Assembly: GCA_910587825.1 (NCBI GenBank)
Contig: CAJUNJ010000005.1
Location: forward strand, 70,412 to 134,411
Source: an uncultured Christensenellaceae bacterium
Lineage (GTDB): Bacteria > Bacillota > Clostridia > Christensenellales > Borkfalkiaceae
Length of the DNA stretch: 64,000 bases
Direction: 5' to 3'
Of the stretch, positions 27,762 to 36,634 are shown piece by piece. A program made the translations under genes and the position numbers. The number at the start of each line of letters is the position of its first letter. Within the stretch, counting starts at the first letter, position 1. The notes under the pieces were generated by a model. That model had not been told where the DNA came from, ran no database searches, and saw only the letters and a program-made list of their open reading frames with translations.

Positions 27762-28535
27762 ATGAAAGGAGCTTTAAAGGCAATGATTGCCGGAATTATC
27801 ATTATAGCCATAGGCGCGGCGGTACTTATAGGCACGCTTGCATTCAACGGTTGGAGCTTCAAGCGTCCCGAATTCGAAATGCTTGAATACAGCGAGTATT
27901 CGGGTGACACGATAGATATAGATTTGGACGCGGGAACCGTCAAGACGCAGTTTTACGACGGCGACAAAGTTATAATAAGCTATCCCTCTTCAAGCGTTTA
28001 CAATCACGAAATAGAAGTTGAGGGCGGAACGCTTAAATTCAAATCCAATTTAAAACTCTTCCATCCCATCGGGCTGGATATACCCGATACTGTAATAAGT
28101 TTGCCCTCGGGCAGTATTTACAACCTCGATATAGAAGTCTCCGCAGGGTCTTCTTCCGTCGCAAGCGGTACTTACGGCAACTTGCAGATAAACGTAGACG
28201 CAGGTTCCGTAACGGCGGACAGCATAGAGTGCGCCCGCCTGTCGCTTGACGTAGACGCGGGCAGTATAGAAATCAAGTCCGCGGTATGCCCTTCCTTTTT
28301 CTGCGATTTGAATATGGGAAGCATAAATATTAAAAAACTTACCTGCGACTCTGCCGACGTTAAAGTAAATATGGGCGAAAACTTACTGTCGTTTACGGGT
28401 GCAAAGGAAGAATACAACATAACCGCCGACGTGGCTATGGGAAGCTGCAACGTATCCTCGCAGAACGGCACAACGCAAAAAAGACTTAACCTTAAAGTCG
28501 ATATGGGTACTTTAAACGTAGACTTCGGCGCATAA
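27762..28535 (+). CDS. DUF4097 beta-repeat protein
   Basis: The 257 residues begin with one N-terminal membrane helix (about 7-29), then a long run of short beta-strand repeats rich in Asp/Gly/Ser (LDAGTVKT, VSAGSSSVASG, VDAGSVTAD, VDAGSIEIKS, VNMGENLLSF). This is the DUF4097 beta-solenoid pattern. It is presumably an extracytoplasmic structure anchored in the membrane. It is the third gene of the PadR module, with an AAGGAG ribosome site that overlaps the end of the gene before. Its biochemical role is unknown. Confidence 0.9.
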   Translation: MKGALKAMIAGIIIIAIGAAVLIGTLAFNGWSFKRPEFEMLEYSEYSGDTIDIDLDAGTVKTQFYDGDKVIISYPSSSVYNHEIEVEGGTLKFKSNLKLFHPIGLDIPDTVISLPSGSIYNLDIEVSAGSSSVASGTYGNLQINVDAGSVTADSIECARLSLDVDAGSIEIKSAVCPSFFCDLNMGSINIKKLTCDSADVKVNMGENLLSFTGAKEEYNITADVAMGSCNVSSQNGTTQKRLNLKVDMGTLNVDFGA

Positions 28536-28552
28536 GGACGGGAGATATACAA

Positions 28553-29374
28553 ATGAAATTCGATTTCGACGCTCAATATTTCAACCCGGAGCATACGCTG
28601 GAATGCGGGCAGGTTTTCAGATTTTCAAAATATAAAGACGGCTATCTCGTAATTTCCGCCGATAAGTGCGCGTACGTGTACGGCGACGGCGTTAAAATTG
28701 TAATAGAAAGCGAAGATACGGATTACTTTTACCGCTACTTCGATTTGGACAGGAATTATCCCGAAATTGTGGAAAGGGCGAAAAGCTTTGACGTACCCCT
28801 GCTTACGCGGAGCGCGGAACTTTGCAAGGGGCTGAGAATACTTAACCAGAACCGCGAAGAAATGATATTTTCGTTTATCATTTCGCAGAACAACAACATA
28901 CCGCGCATAAAGGGCATTATCGCCAAATTATGCGCATCTCTCGGCGAAAAGAAGCAAGGCCCGTTCGGTGAATACTACTCGTTCCCTTCGACGCGCGCGC
29001 TTGCCGAAGCCGACATAAGCGTCTTCCGTTCGGCGGGAGCTGGCTACCGTGACGCTTACCTTTGCGAAACTTCGAAACGGCTTTGCCTGGACGGCGTGGA
29101 AAGGCTGGAAAAGCTGGACGGCGCCCAACTTAAACGCGAACTGTTAAAATATAAGGGCGTCGGCGGAAAGGTCGCCGACTGCATTGCGCTGTTCGGATTC
29201 GGAAAGACCGACAGCTTCCCCGTAGACACCTGGCTTGAAAAAGTGTACAGGGAAGACTTCGGCGGTCAACTTAAAGACCGCGACAAGATTACGAAATTTT
29301 TCACCGATAAATTCGGGGAATATTCGGGATATATGCAACAGTATCTTTTTTACGGAAAACGGTTAAACTTATAA
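28553..29374 (+). CDS. 8-oxoguanine DNA glycosylase, OGG1 type
   Basis: Bifunctional base-excision repair enzyme that removes 8-oxoguanine opposite C. The 273 residues carry an OGG N-terminal domain (FNPEHTLECGQVFRF) and an HhH-GPD domain with KYKGVGGKVADCI, where Lys206 fits the Schiff-base Lys, and FPVDTW, where Asp225 fits the catalytic Asp. The position matches OGG1-type enzymes of Clostridia rather than MutM. It follows the DUF4097 gene by 17 bases and may be read through from the PadR promoter; its GGGAG ribosome site is clear. Confidence 0.93.
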   Translation: MKFDFDAQYFNPEHTLECGQVFRFSKYKDGYLVISADKCAYVYGDGVKIVIESEDTDYFYRYFDLDRNYPEIVERAKSFDVPLLTRSAELCKGLRILNQNREEMIFSFIISQNNNIPRIKGIIAKLCASLGEKKQGPFGEYYSFPSTRALAEADISVFRSAGAGYRDAYLCETSKRLCLDGVERLEKLDGAQLKRELLKYKGVGGKVADCIALFGFGKTDSFPVDTWLEKVYREDFGGQLKDRDKITKFFTDKFGEYSGYMQQYLFYGKRLNL

Positions 29375-29375
29375 T

Positions 29376-30050
29376 ATGCCGGATTATTTTTCACACGGCG
29401 TTACAGCCGAAGTTATATACGAAAGACTTGAAAGCAAATATAAAAATATGCTGTCGCCCAAGCCCCTTTATATGCTCGGGGCGCAGGGCGGGGATTTATT
29501 TTTCGCTTACAGCATAAAACCCGCCCAATCCAATCTCGGGCGGGTTCTGCACAGGAAAAAAGCGGTTTACCTGTTTGAACGGCTTTCCGAAGGCAACCTT
29601 GCCTACACCGCGGGATATGCCGCGCACTACGCGCTTGACAGCGTGCTTCACCCCGCCGTATACAAGTACGAGGACACCCAGCGTTCCCCCTTCGCCCATT
29701 CGAAATTCGAAAACGATTTGGGGCTTTTTATAAGCAGAAAGTATTCGTTGAGAAGACAGATTATCCCGCGGGAAAACCTGCTTTCCTGCACAAGCGCGGT
29801 TTACGACACTATTAAACTTGTAGAACCGTCCGTAACGGTCACGGGCGTAGAACGCTGTCTTAAAAGGCATTTTACCTGGACGAAGTATTACTTCCGCGTA
29901 AAGCGCCAGGAATACAAGTGCAACTTCGACTTCAACACCCTTTCGGACAAAGTAGAAGAAGCCGTGGATTTCGGACTGACGGCAGTCAGATGCGTGCTTG
30001 ACGGCAATATAGACCCCGAAATATTCAGCAGAGAGTTTTTACAGAAATAG
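29376..30050 (+). CDS. Zinc-dependent phospholipase C-like protein
   Basis: A 224-residue protein with His and Asp residues placed as in the PF00882 zinc phospholipase C fold: FSHGVTAEVIYE near the start, GAQGGDLFF, and AGYAAHYALDSVLHPAVY. There is no signal peptide, so it may be cytoplasmic, unlike secreted phospholipases. Such proteins are common in Clostridia and mostly uncharacterised; lipase activity is not established. It starts 1 base after the glycosylase stop codon, so the two are coupled. Confidence 0.8.
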   Translation: MPDYFSHGVTAEVIYERLESKYKNMLSPKPLYMLGAQGGDLFFAYSIKPAQSNLGRVLHRKKAVYLFERLSEGNLAYTAGYAAHYALDSVLHPAVYKYEDTQRSPFAHSKFENDLGLFISRKYSLRRQIIPRENLLSCTSAVYDTIKLVEPSVTVTGVERCLKRHFTWTKYYFRVKRQEYKCNFDFNTLSDKVEEAVDFGLTAVRCVLDGNIDPEIFSREFLQK

Positions 30051-30076
30051 CGTGCGCCCGTTGTCGGGCGCACGCT
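30049..30076. terminator. Bidirectional terminator, overlapping both stop codons
   Basis: Twelve-base perfect arms AGCGTGCGCCCG and CGGGCGCACGCT with a 4-base loop TTGT. It begins inside the stop codon of the phospholipase-like gene and touches the stop codon of the convergent protease gene. Confidence 0.9.
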
Positions 30077-30869
30077 AAATTATTTTATCGTAAATGCTTT
30101 TGGTCTGCATAAGTCCGTAAAGTTCGTCTTCGGTAATTTCGTCAAGCATACCGTCCGAATAGAACTGAAAAATTAAATACTTACTGCTGTCCAAATACCT
30201 TAACGCGTCTTTAAAAGTAGAATCCCCGCTAAGCATTACGTGCTTTATTTCTTTTCCGCGTTTGGGCTTTTTAGCCGAAAAATTTATGCGCGAAAGCGGT
30301 ACTTCCCTTTCAAACGCGGAAAACAACAAAAAGACGGCAAATGTCAGAAGCGAAAGATTGCGGTATGCGAATACGAATATGAGCACAAACGCAAGCGCAA
30401 GCACCGGGCTAAGGGCGCGGAGTATTATTTTAGCCGTTTTGACGGGCATAAACAGACTTAACAGACTGCGGACCGCCCTTCCGCCGTCAAGCGGATATGC
30501 GGGCAAAAGGTTAATTGTAAGCATAACCGCGCTTGCCGAAAACACCGTGTCCGTATACGCATAAGTCTGCGGATAGAACCACCACAGTCCCGCCGTCGCA
30601 ACGCATATAAGTGCGTTTACGCAAGGCCCCGCAAGCGCAAGCTTTATTTCGTCGGCGGGCGATATGCCTTCCGTATCGCAGGAAGCCGAAGCGCCGTAGG
30701 GCATTAAGCTTATTTTACCGCAGGAAAACCCCATACGCGAAGCACAAAAAATATGACCGCACTCGTGCAGGAGCGCGGTCAACGCGTATATTATAAATAC
30801 GGGCAACCCGCCGAAAATTGCAGAGGCTAAACCCAACGCTATAAACAGCGGGTGCAGAGTTATTTTCAC
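30075..30869 (-). CDS. Site-2 intramembrane metalloprotease, SpoIVFB-like
   Basis: M50-family protease of 264 residues with about six membrane segments. The zinc motif HECGH lies at 35-39 and the third-ligand motif appears as AYPLDGGR. The C-terminal region (about 205-264) resembles the CBS-like part of SpoIVFB. In Bacillus SpoIVFB cleaves pro-sigma-K in the outer forespore membrane. Its gene overlaps by 4 bases a gene for a SpoIVFA-like partner, which strongly supports that role here. Confidence 0.88.
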   Translation of the reverse strand: MKITLHPLFIALGLASAIFGGLPVFIIYALTALLHECGHIFCASRMGFSCGKISLMPYGASASCDTEGISPADEIKLALAGPCVNALICVATAGLWWFYPQTYAYTDTVFSASAVMLTINLLPAYPLDGGRAVRSLLSLFMPVKTAKIILRALSPVLALAFVLIFVFAYRNLSLLTFAVFLLFSAFEREVPLSRINFSAKKPKRGKEIKHVMLSGDSTFKDALRYLDSSKYLIFQFYSDGMLDEITEDELYGLMQTKSIYDKII

Positions 30870-31603
30870 GATTTCCAGACGGGAACTTCGTCGGACAAAG
30901 TAAAGCAGTTTAATAGCGTTCCGTTGTCGTAAAGCGACACGCGCACTTCCGCCTGCCCGTCACTGTAACCTACGGGTATGTTTGAACGGACTGCCGTTCC
31001 CACTGCCGAATACACGTTTGAAAGGCCCGTTACCACGCTTGTAAAAGTTGAAGTATGCGCAATTTCAACGGTGTATAGCCCTTCGTTGTCGTAAACTTTG
31101 GATACGTTGCCGTTGCAGATGGGGTAAACGCTGCCTTCCGCGGTGAACGACAGTACGCCGGCATCCGACACAACCATCTCCGCATCCGAAAGCTCGCTTA
31201 CGACGGGTGCAAGCTTAAATTCGGAATAAACGGGTTCTTCCACCGCCGTCTGCGAGAAAGAGCTTAAAAAGGTATTTATAACCGTATTGGGCAGGAAGAT
31301 ATTCGTTACGAAGATTGCAAGCGCTATTACGCCCACCAAAATGGCTTCGGACATAAGCACTATGCCCGCCTTGTCGTTTTTCAAAACGCTTTTAAGTTTA
31401 GGCTTTTCGGGCTTGGGCGGGTCGGATACGTCTTCGGATATAACGTACGCGCCTACGCGTTCGTTAACGCTTTCCACAACCTGCTCTTTAAGGTCGTCCT
31501 GACGGGGCTGTTTTTTACGCTTGAAAATACTCTTCTTCTTTACCACGTTGACTGTGTTGACGGGTATTTCAAGCATTTCGGCATAATCTAATTCTTCGTT
31601 CAT
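30866..31603 (-). CDS. SpoIVFA-like partner with degenerate M23 domain
   Basis: The 245-residue protein has a charged cytoplasmic N-terminus (about 1-105), one membrane helix (about 107-130) and an outer domain resembling the M23/LytM fold. That domain includes GLYTVEIAHTSTFTSVVTGLSNVYSAVG, without the metal ligands of active M23 enzymes. This is the layout of SpoIVFA, which holds SpoIVFB inactive. The low sequence conservation makes the name tentative, but coupling to the protease gene supports it. A GGAGG Shine-Dalgarno is present. A CATAAAGT element upstream could be a sigma-E -10, though its -35 is poor. Confidence 0.75.
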   Translation of the reverse strand: MNEELDYAEMLEIPVNTVNVVKKKSIFKRKKQPRQDDLKEQVVESVNERVGAYVISEDVSDPPKPEKPKLKSVLKNDKAGIVLMSEAILVGVIALAIFVTNIFLPNTVINTFLSSFSQTAVEEPVYSEFKLAPVVSELSDAEMVVSDAGVLSFTAEGSVYPICNGNVSKVYDNEGLYTVEIAHTSTFTSVVTGLSNVYSAVGTAVRSNIPVGYSDGQAEVRVSLYDNGTLLNCFTLSDEVPVWKS

Positions 31604-31692
31604 ATTGTCCTCCGGGTTTTTTTGATGTATACCCTACTTTATGCGGGGCAGACGGAAGATAGAACAAAAAAAATTTTATTTGCGTATAATGA

Positions 31693-32514
31693 TTAACCGA
31701 TCTTTTCCGAAAGCAGGGCAAACTGTTCCGGGGTAAGCGTTTCCCCCCTGGCTTTCAAATCTATCCCGCATTCGGTAAGTATTTCCTGCGCACGCGCGCG
31801 CGTGATATTAAAAGAATTTATAAGGTTGTTTTCAAGCGTCTTTCTACGCGAAAGAAAAGCCGCGTGTACCGTTTTTTTATACTTTTCCCTGTCGGTAACG
31901 GCAATTCCTTTGCCGAACGTAAATTTTACCACTGCGCTGTCGACGTTGGGCTTCGGGAAGAACAGAGTGCGCGGAACACGCTTTACAACCGAGCATTCCG
32001 CTCTCAGCGCAACCATAGCGGTAATTGCGCCGTACTCGGGCGTTCCCGCCTTGGCGCACAGCCTTTCCGCCACCTCTTCCTGAACCATTACCGACAGCCC
32101 TTTGCACTTTTCGGACTGTTCTATAATCTTCATAATAAGCGGGGTAGTCACGTAATATGGAAGGTTTGCCACCACAGTATAACCGCTTAAAGCAAGTTCG
32201 AACTCCTTCAAATCGGTTTTCAGAAAGTCGCGGAATATAACTTCGACGTTGTCCAGCCCCGCAAGCGTCTGCGCGAGAACGGGCTGTAAAGTTTTATCCA
32301 CCTCGAAAGCTATTACTTTTTTAACCTTTTCCGCAAGGGCGCGCGTAAGCGTACCCGCCCCGCACCCTATCTCCACAACGGTGTCCTCCGCGCTTACGCC
32401 CGACGCCGCAACAATCGAAGCGAGCAGATTTTTATCCGTTATGAAATTCTGACCGAGTTGCTTTTTAAAGCCGAACCCGCATTCGGAGAGAATTGTCTTT
32501 ATATCTTTTTCCAT
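31693..32514 (-). CDS. rsmA: 16S rRNA (adenine1518/1519-N6)-dimethyltransferase
   Basis: Also called KsgA; methylates two adenines in helix 45 of 16S rRNA, near the anti-Shine-Dalgarno end. The 273 residues show KKQLGQNFITD, the SAM site VEIGCGAGTLT, the catalytic NLPYYVTTPLIMK and FPKPNVDSAVV. In Bacillus it follows rnmV; here rnmV is missing and a promoter and terminator lie between it and tatD. The ATG has only a weak AAAGG ribosome site. Its promoter overlaps an inverted repeat (see 32532-32573). Confidence 0.97.
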   Translation of the reverse strand: MEKDIKTILSECGFGFKKQLGQNFITDKNLLASIVAASGVSAEDTVVEIGCGAGTLTRALAEKVKKVIAFEVDKTLQPVLAQTLAGLDNVEVIFRDFLKTDLKEFELALSGYTVVANLPYYVTTPLIMKIIEQSEKCKGLSVMVQEEVAERLCAKAGTPEYGAITAMVALRAECSVVKRVPRTLFFPKPNVDSAVVKFTFGKGIAVTDREKYKKTVHAAFLSRRKTLENNLINSFNITRARAQEILTECGIDLKARGETLTPEQFALLSEKIG

Positions 32515-32531
32515 AATTTGACTTGACCTTT

Positions 32532-32573
32532 ACAGTATAATGAAATTATAACAGCATATACTGTGTTTGTAAA
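32532..32573 (-). promoter_or_regulatory. rsmA promoter with inverted repeat
   Basis: TTTACA (32568-32573), 17-base spacer, TATAAT (32545-32550). Perfect 8-base inverted arms ACAGTATA (32532-32539) and TATACTGT (32557-32564) flank the -10, one at the transcription start and one in the spacer. A regulator-binding site is possible. Confidence 0.7.
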
Positions 32574-32608
32574 CGTTTTTTATACGTTTGCCTCACTTTC
32601 GGACGAAG

Positions 32609-32634
32609 AAGCCCGCGCGGAAAAGCGCGGGCTT
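32609..32634. terminator. Hairpin after tatD
   Basis: Perfect 10-base arms AAGCCCGCGC and GCGCGGGCTT around GGAAAA, 7 bases after the tatD stop codon. No strong T run is present on the minus strand. Confidence 0.65.
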
Positions 32635-32640
32635 TGAGTT

Positions 32641-33420
32641 TTAATTACTTAATTTTTTAAAGAAAGAATGCGCCGTGTTCCATACGCAGTCCGCAAGGCT
32701 TTCCAAAGACATACCTTTGATTTCAGCCATATTTTCTGCTATTTCGGGAATGCTTTCGGGCGTATTCGGAAAAGCGCCGTACTTAGACGCGGGCGGCAAA
32801 TACGGACTGTCCGTTTCGGTCATAAGCCTGTCCGCGGACAAAGCCTTAATTACCCTTTTCGCCTTTTTACTGCCCGACCAGGTACTCGTCCCGCCGAACG
32901 AAAAATACAGCCCCGATTTTTCCAATTCCGAAGCAAGTTCTACGGAGTGGGAATAGCAGTGAAGCATAGCCCCCGCAGTAAGGGAAGGCGCGTAATCTTT
33001 CAGTATTTCAAACATATCTTCGGCACAATCGCGCGAATGTATCTGTACGGGCATTTCAAGCTTTATTGCAAGTTCAAGCTGGCTTAAAAACACCTTGCGC
33101 TGCAATATTTTATCCGTGTCGGGATAGTGATAATCAAGCCCTATTTCACCGATTGCAACGCATTTTTGACAGTCCGCAAGCGATTTTATTATTTCAAGGT
33201 CGCCGACGCGGTAAGTTTTAAGCTCGGTCGGGTGAACGCCTGCGGTGAAGTAAACGCAGTCGTACTTTCCGGAAATGCTTTTGCCGTATTCCGACGATTG
33301 CACGTCGAAGCCGGCAGAAATTATCTTTTCGACACCGACGGCGTTTATCCTGCCGATAAGCCCGTCCACGCTTCCGTAATCCTTTTCGTTTATATGGCAG
33401 TGGACGTCTATAAACTTCAC
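32641..33420 (-). CDS. tatD: TatD-family metal-dependent deoxyribonuclease
   Basis: TIM-barrel hydrolase of 259 residues with the metal motifs DVHCHIN at the start, IGEIGLDYHY, QIHSRD, LHCYSHS and TETDSPYLPP. TatD enzymes act as 3'-5' DNases or D-tyrosyl-tRNA-like deacylases depending on the member; the substrate here is not known. The start overlaps the metG end by 4 bases, the classic metG-tatD pair of Firmicutes. Confidence 0.95.
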   Translation of the reverse strand: MKFIDVHCHINEKDYGSVDGLIGRINAVGVEKIISAGFDVQSSEYGKSISGKYDCVYFTAGVHPTELKTYRVGDLEIIKSLADCQKCVAIGEIGLDYHYPDTDKILQRKVFLSQLELAIKLEMPVQIHSRDCAEDMFEILKDYAPSLTAGAMLHCYSHSVELASELEKSGLYFSFGGTSTWSGSKKAKRVIKALSADRLMTETDSPYLPPASKYGAFPNTPESIPEIAENMAEIKGMSLESLADCVWNTAHSFFKKLSN

Positions 33421-35405
33421 GAAAGCAAGCTCCCGTCGGGGATGTCCTTTTCGGGGCTTACGACAGACAGAGTGCCGTCGGGCGCTTCTGCGCAGACAAT
33501 CATACCTTCGCTTAATATGCCCTTCATTTCACGCGGGGGAAGATTGGTTACGACGATAACCTTCTTACCCACCATCTCTTCGGCCGTGTAGTGCTTTGCT
33601 ATGCCCGAAAGTATGGAAAGCGTCCTTGAACCGACCTTTACCGTTTCGTGCAGAAGCTTGCTCTTTTTAACGGCTTCGCAGGCTATTACCGTGCCTACGC
33701 GCATTTCGACCTTTGCAAAGTCGTCAATAGTAATAAGTTCGCGCTTTTCCTCTTCAACCGTCGCGGCTTCGGCTTTCTGCGCCTTTTCAATCTTTTCAAT
33801 CATAGGTTTAATATCCTCGAATTTTATTCTTGCAAACAGCGTGGACGGTTGTTCGGCAACAGTATACTGCGTCACGCAGTCTTCGCAACCGACTGCGCGT
33901 TTGACAGCCCCTATTTCGTTTAGTATTTTATCCGCCGTATCCGGCATAAACGGTCTTAACAGATTTGCGCCTATATCAAGAGAACATAAAAGGTTGAAAA
34001 GCACTTCCGAAAGTCTTTTTTTATTGCTTTCGTCCTTTGCAAGTATCCAGGGCGTCGTCTCGTCGATGTACTTGTTTGCACGGCGGAAGAGAGTCCACAG
34101 ACAGTCGAGCGCGTCCGCCACCTTATACTCTTCCATCTTTGCCGAAATTTTGCCGTAAGCCGAACGGATAACGCTTTCGAAGTCGCCGTCGGGCTGTCCT
34201 TCAACACCCGTCTTAACCGCAGTTCCGCCTAAATATTGGTTTGTCATAGACACCGTACGCTTGACAAGATTGCCCAAAACGTTTGCCAGGTCAGAATTGT
34301 TGCGTTCGCACATAAGCTCCCACGTTATGACCCCGTCGTCGGCGTACGGCATTTCGTGAAGAACGAAATATCTTACGCAATCGACGCCGAATACCGAAGC
34401 CAAATCGTCGGCGTAAAGCACGTTGCCTTTGGACTTCGACATCTTGTCACCGCCCTGCAACAGCCAGGGATGACCGAAGATACATTCGGGCAGTTCTTCG
34501 CCCATTGCCATAAGGAATATAGGCCAGTAAATGGTATGGAAGCGAATTATGTCCTTGCCTATAATATGGACGTCCGCGGGCCAGTACCTGCGGTAATTTT
34601 CCGACGGCGCGTCGGGGTCGAAGCCTATGCCCGTTATATAGTTTGAAAGGGCGTCGAGCCAGACGTATACGACGTGCTTTTCGTCAAAATTTACGGGGAC
34701 GCCCCATTTGAACGTCGAACGCGACACGCACAAATCCTGCAATTTGGTTTTAAGCGTACAATCCCTGCACGCCTTTAAAAGCTGTTCGTCGGTCTTTCCT
34801 ATAAATTCGTCGGCAAGCAGGAAATTATTCATCATCTCGTTCTTGCGCGAAGCGGGCTGTATAAACTTGGGGTGCGTAAGGATATGTTCGACAAGGCGGT
34901 TTGCGTATTTGCCCATTTTAAAGAAATACGCCTCTTCCCTTGCGGGCTTTACTTCCCGTCCGCAGTCGGGGCATTTGCCGTCGACAAGCTGGCTTTCCGC
35001 CCAAAAGCTTTCGCACGGGGTGCAGTACAGCCCCTCGTACGCGCCCTTGTATATGTCGCCCCGGTCATAGAATTTTTTAAAAATCTTCTGAACGGCGGAC
35101 ACGTGGTACAAATCCGTGGTGCGGATAAATTTGTCGTAGGATACGTTCATCATATCCCATATACGCTTTATTTCGCCCGCAACGCCGTCGACGAACTGTT
35201 TGGGCGTTACCCCCTTTTCAGCCGCTTTCTGTTCGACTTTAAGACCGTGTTCGTCCGTTCCCGTCATAAAGAACACGTCGTAGCCCTGCATACGCTTGAA
35301 CCTTGCTATTGCGTCCGAAAAGATACTTTCGTAAGTGTTGCCGATGTGGGGTTTGCCCGACGTGTAAGTTATTGCCGTTGTAAGATAAAATTTTTTGTTT
35401 TCCAT
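33417..35405 (-). CDS. metG: Methionyl-tRNA synthetase
   Basis: Charges tRNA-Met with methionine. The 662 residues have the class I HIGH-like motif KPHIGNTYE, a zinc knuckle (CTPCESFWAESQ and CPDCG) and the KMSKS loop (GGDKMSKSKGNV). A C-terminal EMAP/Trbp111-type tRNA-binding domain follows (about 555-662; DFAKVEMRVGTV). The ATG at 35405 has no Shine-Dalgarno and its extended -10 promoter ends 6 bases upstream, so the transcript should be leaderless. It is divergent from spmA and coupled to tatD. Confidence 0.98.
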   Translation of the reverse strand: MENKKFYLTTAITYTSGKPHIGNTYESIFSDAIARFKRMQGYDVFFMTGTDEHGLKVEQKAAEKGVTPKQFVDGVAGEIKRIWDMMNVSYDKFIRTTDLYHVSAVQKIFKKFYDRGDIYKGAYEGLYCTPCESFWAESQLVDGKCPDCGREVKPAREEAYFFKMGKYANRLVEHILTHPKFIQPASRKNEMMNNFLLADEFIGKTDEQLLKACRDCTLKTKLQDLCVSRSTFKWGVPVNFDEKHVVYVWLDALSNYITGIGFDPDAPSENYRRYWPADVHIIGKDIIRFHTIYWPIFLMAMGEELPECIFGHPWLLQGGDKMSKSKGNVLYADDLASVFGVDCVRYFVLHEMPYADDGVITWELMCERNNSDLANVLGNLVKRTVSMTNQYLGGTAVKTGVEGQPDGDFESVIRSAYGKISAKMEEYKVADALDCLWTLFRRANKYIDETTPWILAKDESNKKRLSEVLFNLLCSLDIGANLLRPFMPDTADKILNEIGAVKRAVGCEDCVTQYTVAEQPSTLFARIKFEDIKPMIEKIEKAQKAEAATVEEEKRELITIDDFAKVEMRVGTVIACEAVKKSKLLHETVKVGSRTLSILSGIAKHYTAEEMVGKKVIVVTNLPPREMKGILSEGMIVCAEAPDGTLSVVSPEKDIPDGSLLS

Positions 35406-35411
35406 AATTCA

Positions 35412-35440
35412 AGTTTAACACTTTTTTTGAAAATTGTAAA
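35412..35440 (-). promoter_or_regulatory. metG promoter giving a leaderless start
   Basis: TTTACA (35435-35440), 17-base spacer, extended TGT-TAAACT (35412-35417), then 6 bases to the ATG at 35405. Confidence 0.8.
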
Positions 35441-35452
35441 ATATAACGCGGC

Positions 35453-35481
35453 GCATATATTAAAAAAAACGCTCATAAACA
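35453..35481 (+). promoter_or_regulatory. spmA sigma-E-type promoter, leaderless
   Basis: GCATATA (35453-35459), 14-base spacer, CATAAACA (35474-35481), compared with the Bacillus sigma-E consensus kmATAww-14-CATACAnT. Only 6 bases separate it from the spmA ATG at 35488, with no Shine-Dalgarno. Confidence 0.65.
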
Positions 35482-35487
35482 TAGTTT

Positions 35488-36057
35488 ATGAACGTAATTT
35501 TTACAGCCGTATTTATCTCTTCGATGATTGCTATTGCGATATGCGCGCCGGACAGGCTTTTGTCTTCGCTTTTGGGCGGAGCCGAAAACGCCGTTAAAAT
35601 GTCGCTTACGCTTTTCTGCATTTACGCGGTATGGATGGGGCTTTCCGCCCTTGCAGAAAAGTCCGGACTTTCAAAAAGTATGGCAAAAGGGCTTAAACCT
35701 CTTTCCAAAAAGATTTTCGGAACGGACAACGACGTCGCCAACGAGTGCATTGCAATGAATATTTCCTGCAACCTTTTGGGGTTAGGCGGAGCCGCAACTC
35801 CCTACGCGGTAAAAGCCATAGGCGAGTTGGAAAAAGAGAGCAACGGCTTTGCGCAAAAACTGCTGTTCGTCATAAACGCAACTTCGATACAGATACTGCC
35901 TACCACCGTAATAGCGCTGAGGGCAAGCGCGGGCAGCGTAAGCCCTTCCGACATATTTTTTCCGTCGCTTATCTGCACTTTGATATCCACCGCGTGCGCG
36001 GTAAGTATGTATATTTTGGGGAGAAAACTGTTTGCGGGGCGTAAGAAATGGCGCTGA
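35488..36057 (+). CDS. spmA: Spore maturation protein A
   Basis: Membrane protein of 189 residues with a nucleoside-recognition (Gate) domain. SpmA and SpmB help dehydrate the spore core and give heat resistance in Bacillus and Clostridium. The motif NISCNLLGLGGAATPYAVKA is the family hallmark. It overlaps spmB by 10 bases. Its promoter looks like a sigma-E type, and the transcript should begin at the ATG. Confidence 0.95.
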   Translation: MNVIFTAVFISSMIAIAICAPDRLLSSLLGGAENAVKMSLTLFCIYAVWMGLSALAEKSGLSKSMAKGLKPLSKKIFGTDNDVANECIAMNISCNLLGLGGAATPYAVKAIGELEKESNGFAQKLLFVINATSIQILPTTVIALRASAGSVSPSDIFFPSLICTLISTACAVSMYILGRKLFAGRKKWR

Positions 36058-36551
36058 TAGTTCCCTTTATTTTTATTTTCGTGTTCGTATTTGCGTTAAT
36101 AAAAAAAGTTAACGTGTACGACTGCTTTACCCAAGGCATAACCGAAGCGGTAAAGTTTACGATATCGCTTTTGCCCTGTCTTGCGGCAATTTTTATGATG
36201 TGCGCCATATTCGAAGCTTCGGGGCTTTCAGACCTGTTGACAAACGCGCTTGCGCCCGCATTCGGCTTTTTGGGAATACCGCCCGAACTTACCAAATTGG
36301 TGCTTATAAAACCCTTTTCTGGAAGCGGTTCGCTTGCATATTTAAACGAAATTATAAATTCTTACGGGGCTGACAGCTATATTTCGAGATGCGCGTGCGT
36401 GTGCTTCGGTTCGTCCGAAACCGTGTTTTATATTTCCGCCGTATACTTTGCGGGGTTAAAAGTAAAAAAACTTGCCGCACCCATTTTCTGCGTGCTTGCG
36501 GCAACCTTTATTTCAACCGTCATCGCCTGCCTGATTTGCAGGGTAATATAG
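36048..36551 (+). CDS. spmB: Spore maturation protein B
   Basis: Membrane partner of SpmA, 167 residues, with the second Gate-domain hallmark LIKPFSGSGSLAYLNEII and the DSYISRCACVCFGSSETVFY block. The 10-base overlap with spmA implies coupled translation. No further sporulation gene follows on this strand; the AT-rich yjdF island begins immediately after. Confidence 0.95.
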   Translation: MALIVPFIFIFVFVFALIKKVNVYDCFTQGITEAVKFTISLLPCLAAIFMMCAIFEASGLSDLLTNALAPAFGFLGIPPELTKLVLIKPFSGSGSLAYLNEIINSYGADSYISRCACVCFGSSETVFYISAVYFAGLKVKKLAAPIFCVLAATFISTVIACLICRVI

Positions 36552-36634
36552 AACAGGAACCGCAAAACAATAAAGTTACCCCTAAAACCTTTTGCGCAAG
36601 CGGAGCGCAATGATTACCAAAGGAGACAGTTTTT

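Noticed and set aside
28172..28594. Minus-strand frame opposite the DUF4097 gene
   Set aside because: Shadow of a repetitive beta-solenoid gene; no ribosome site.
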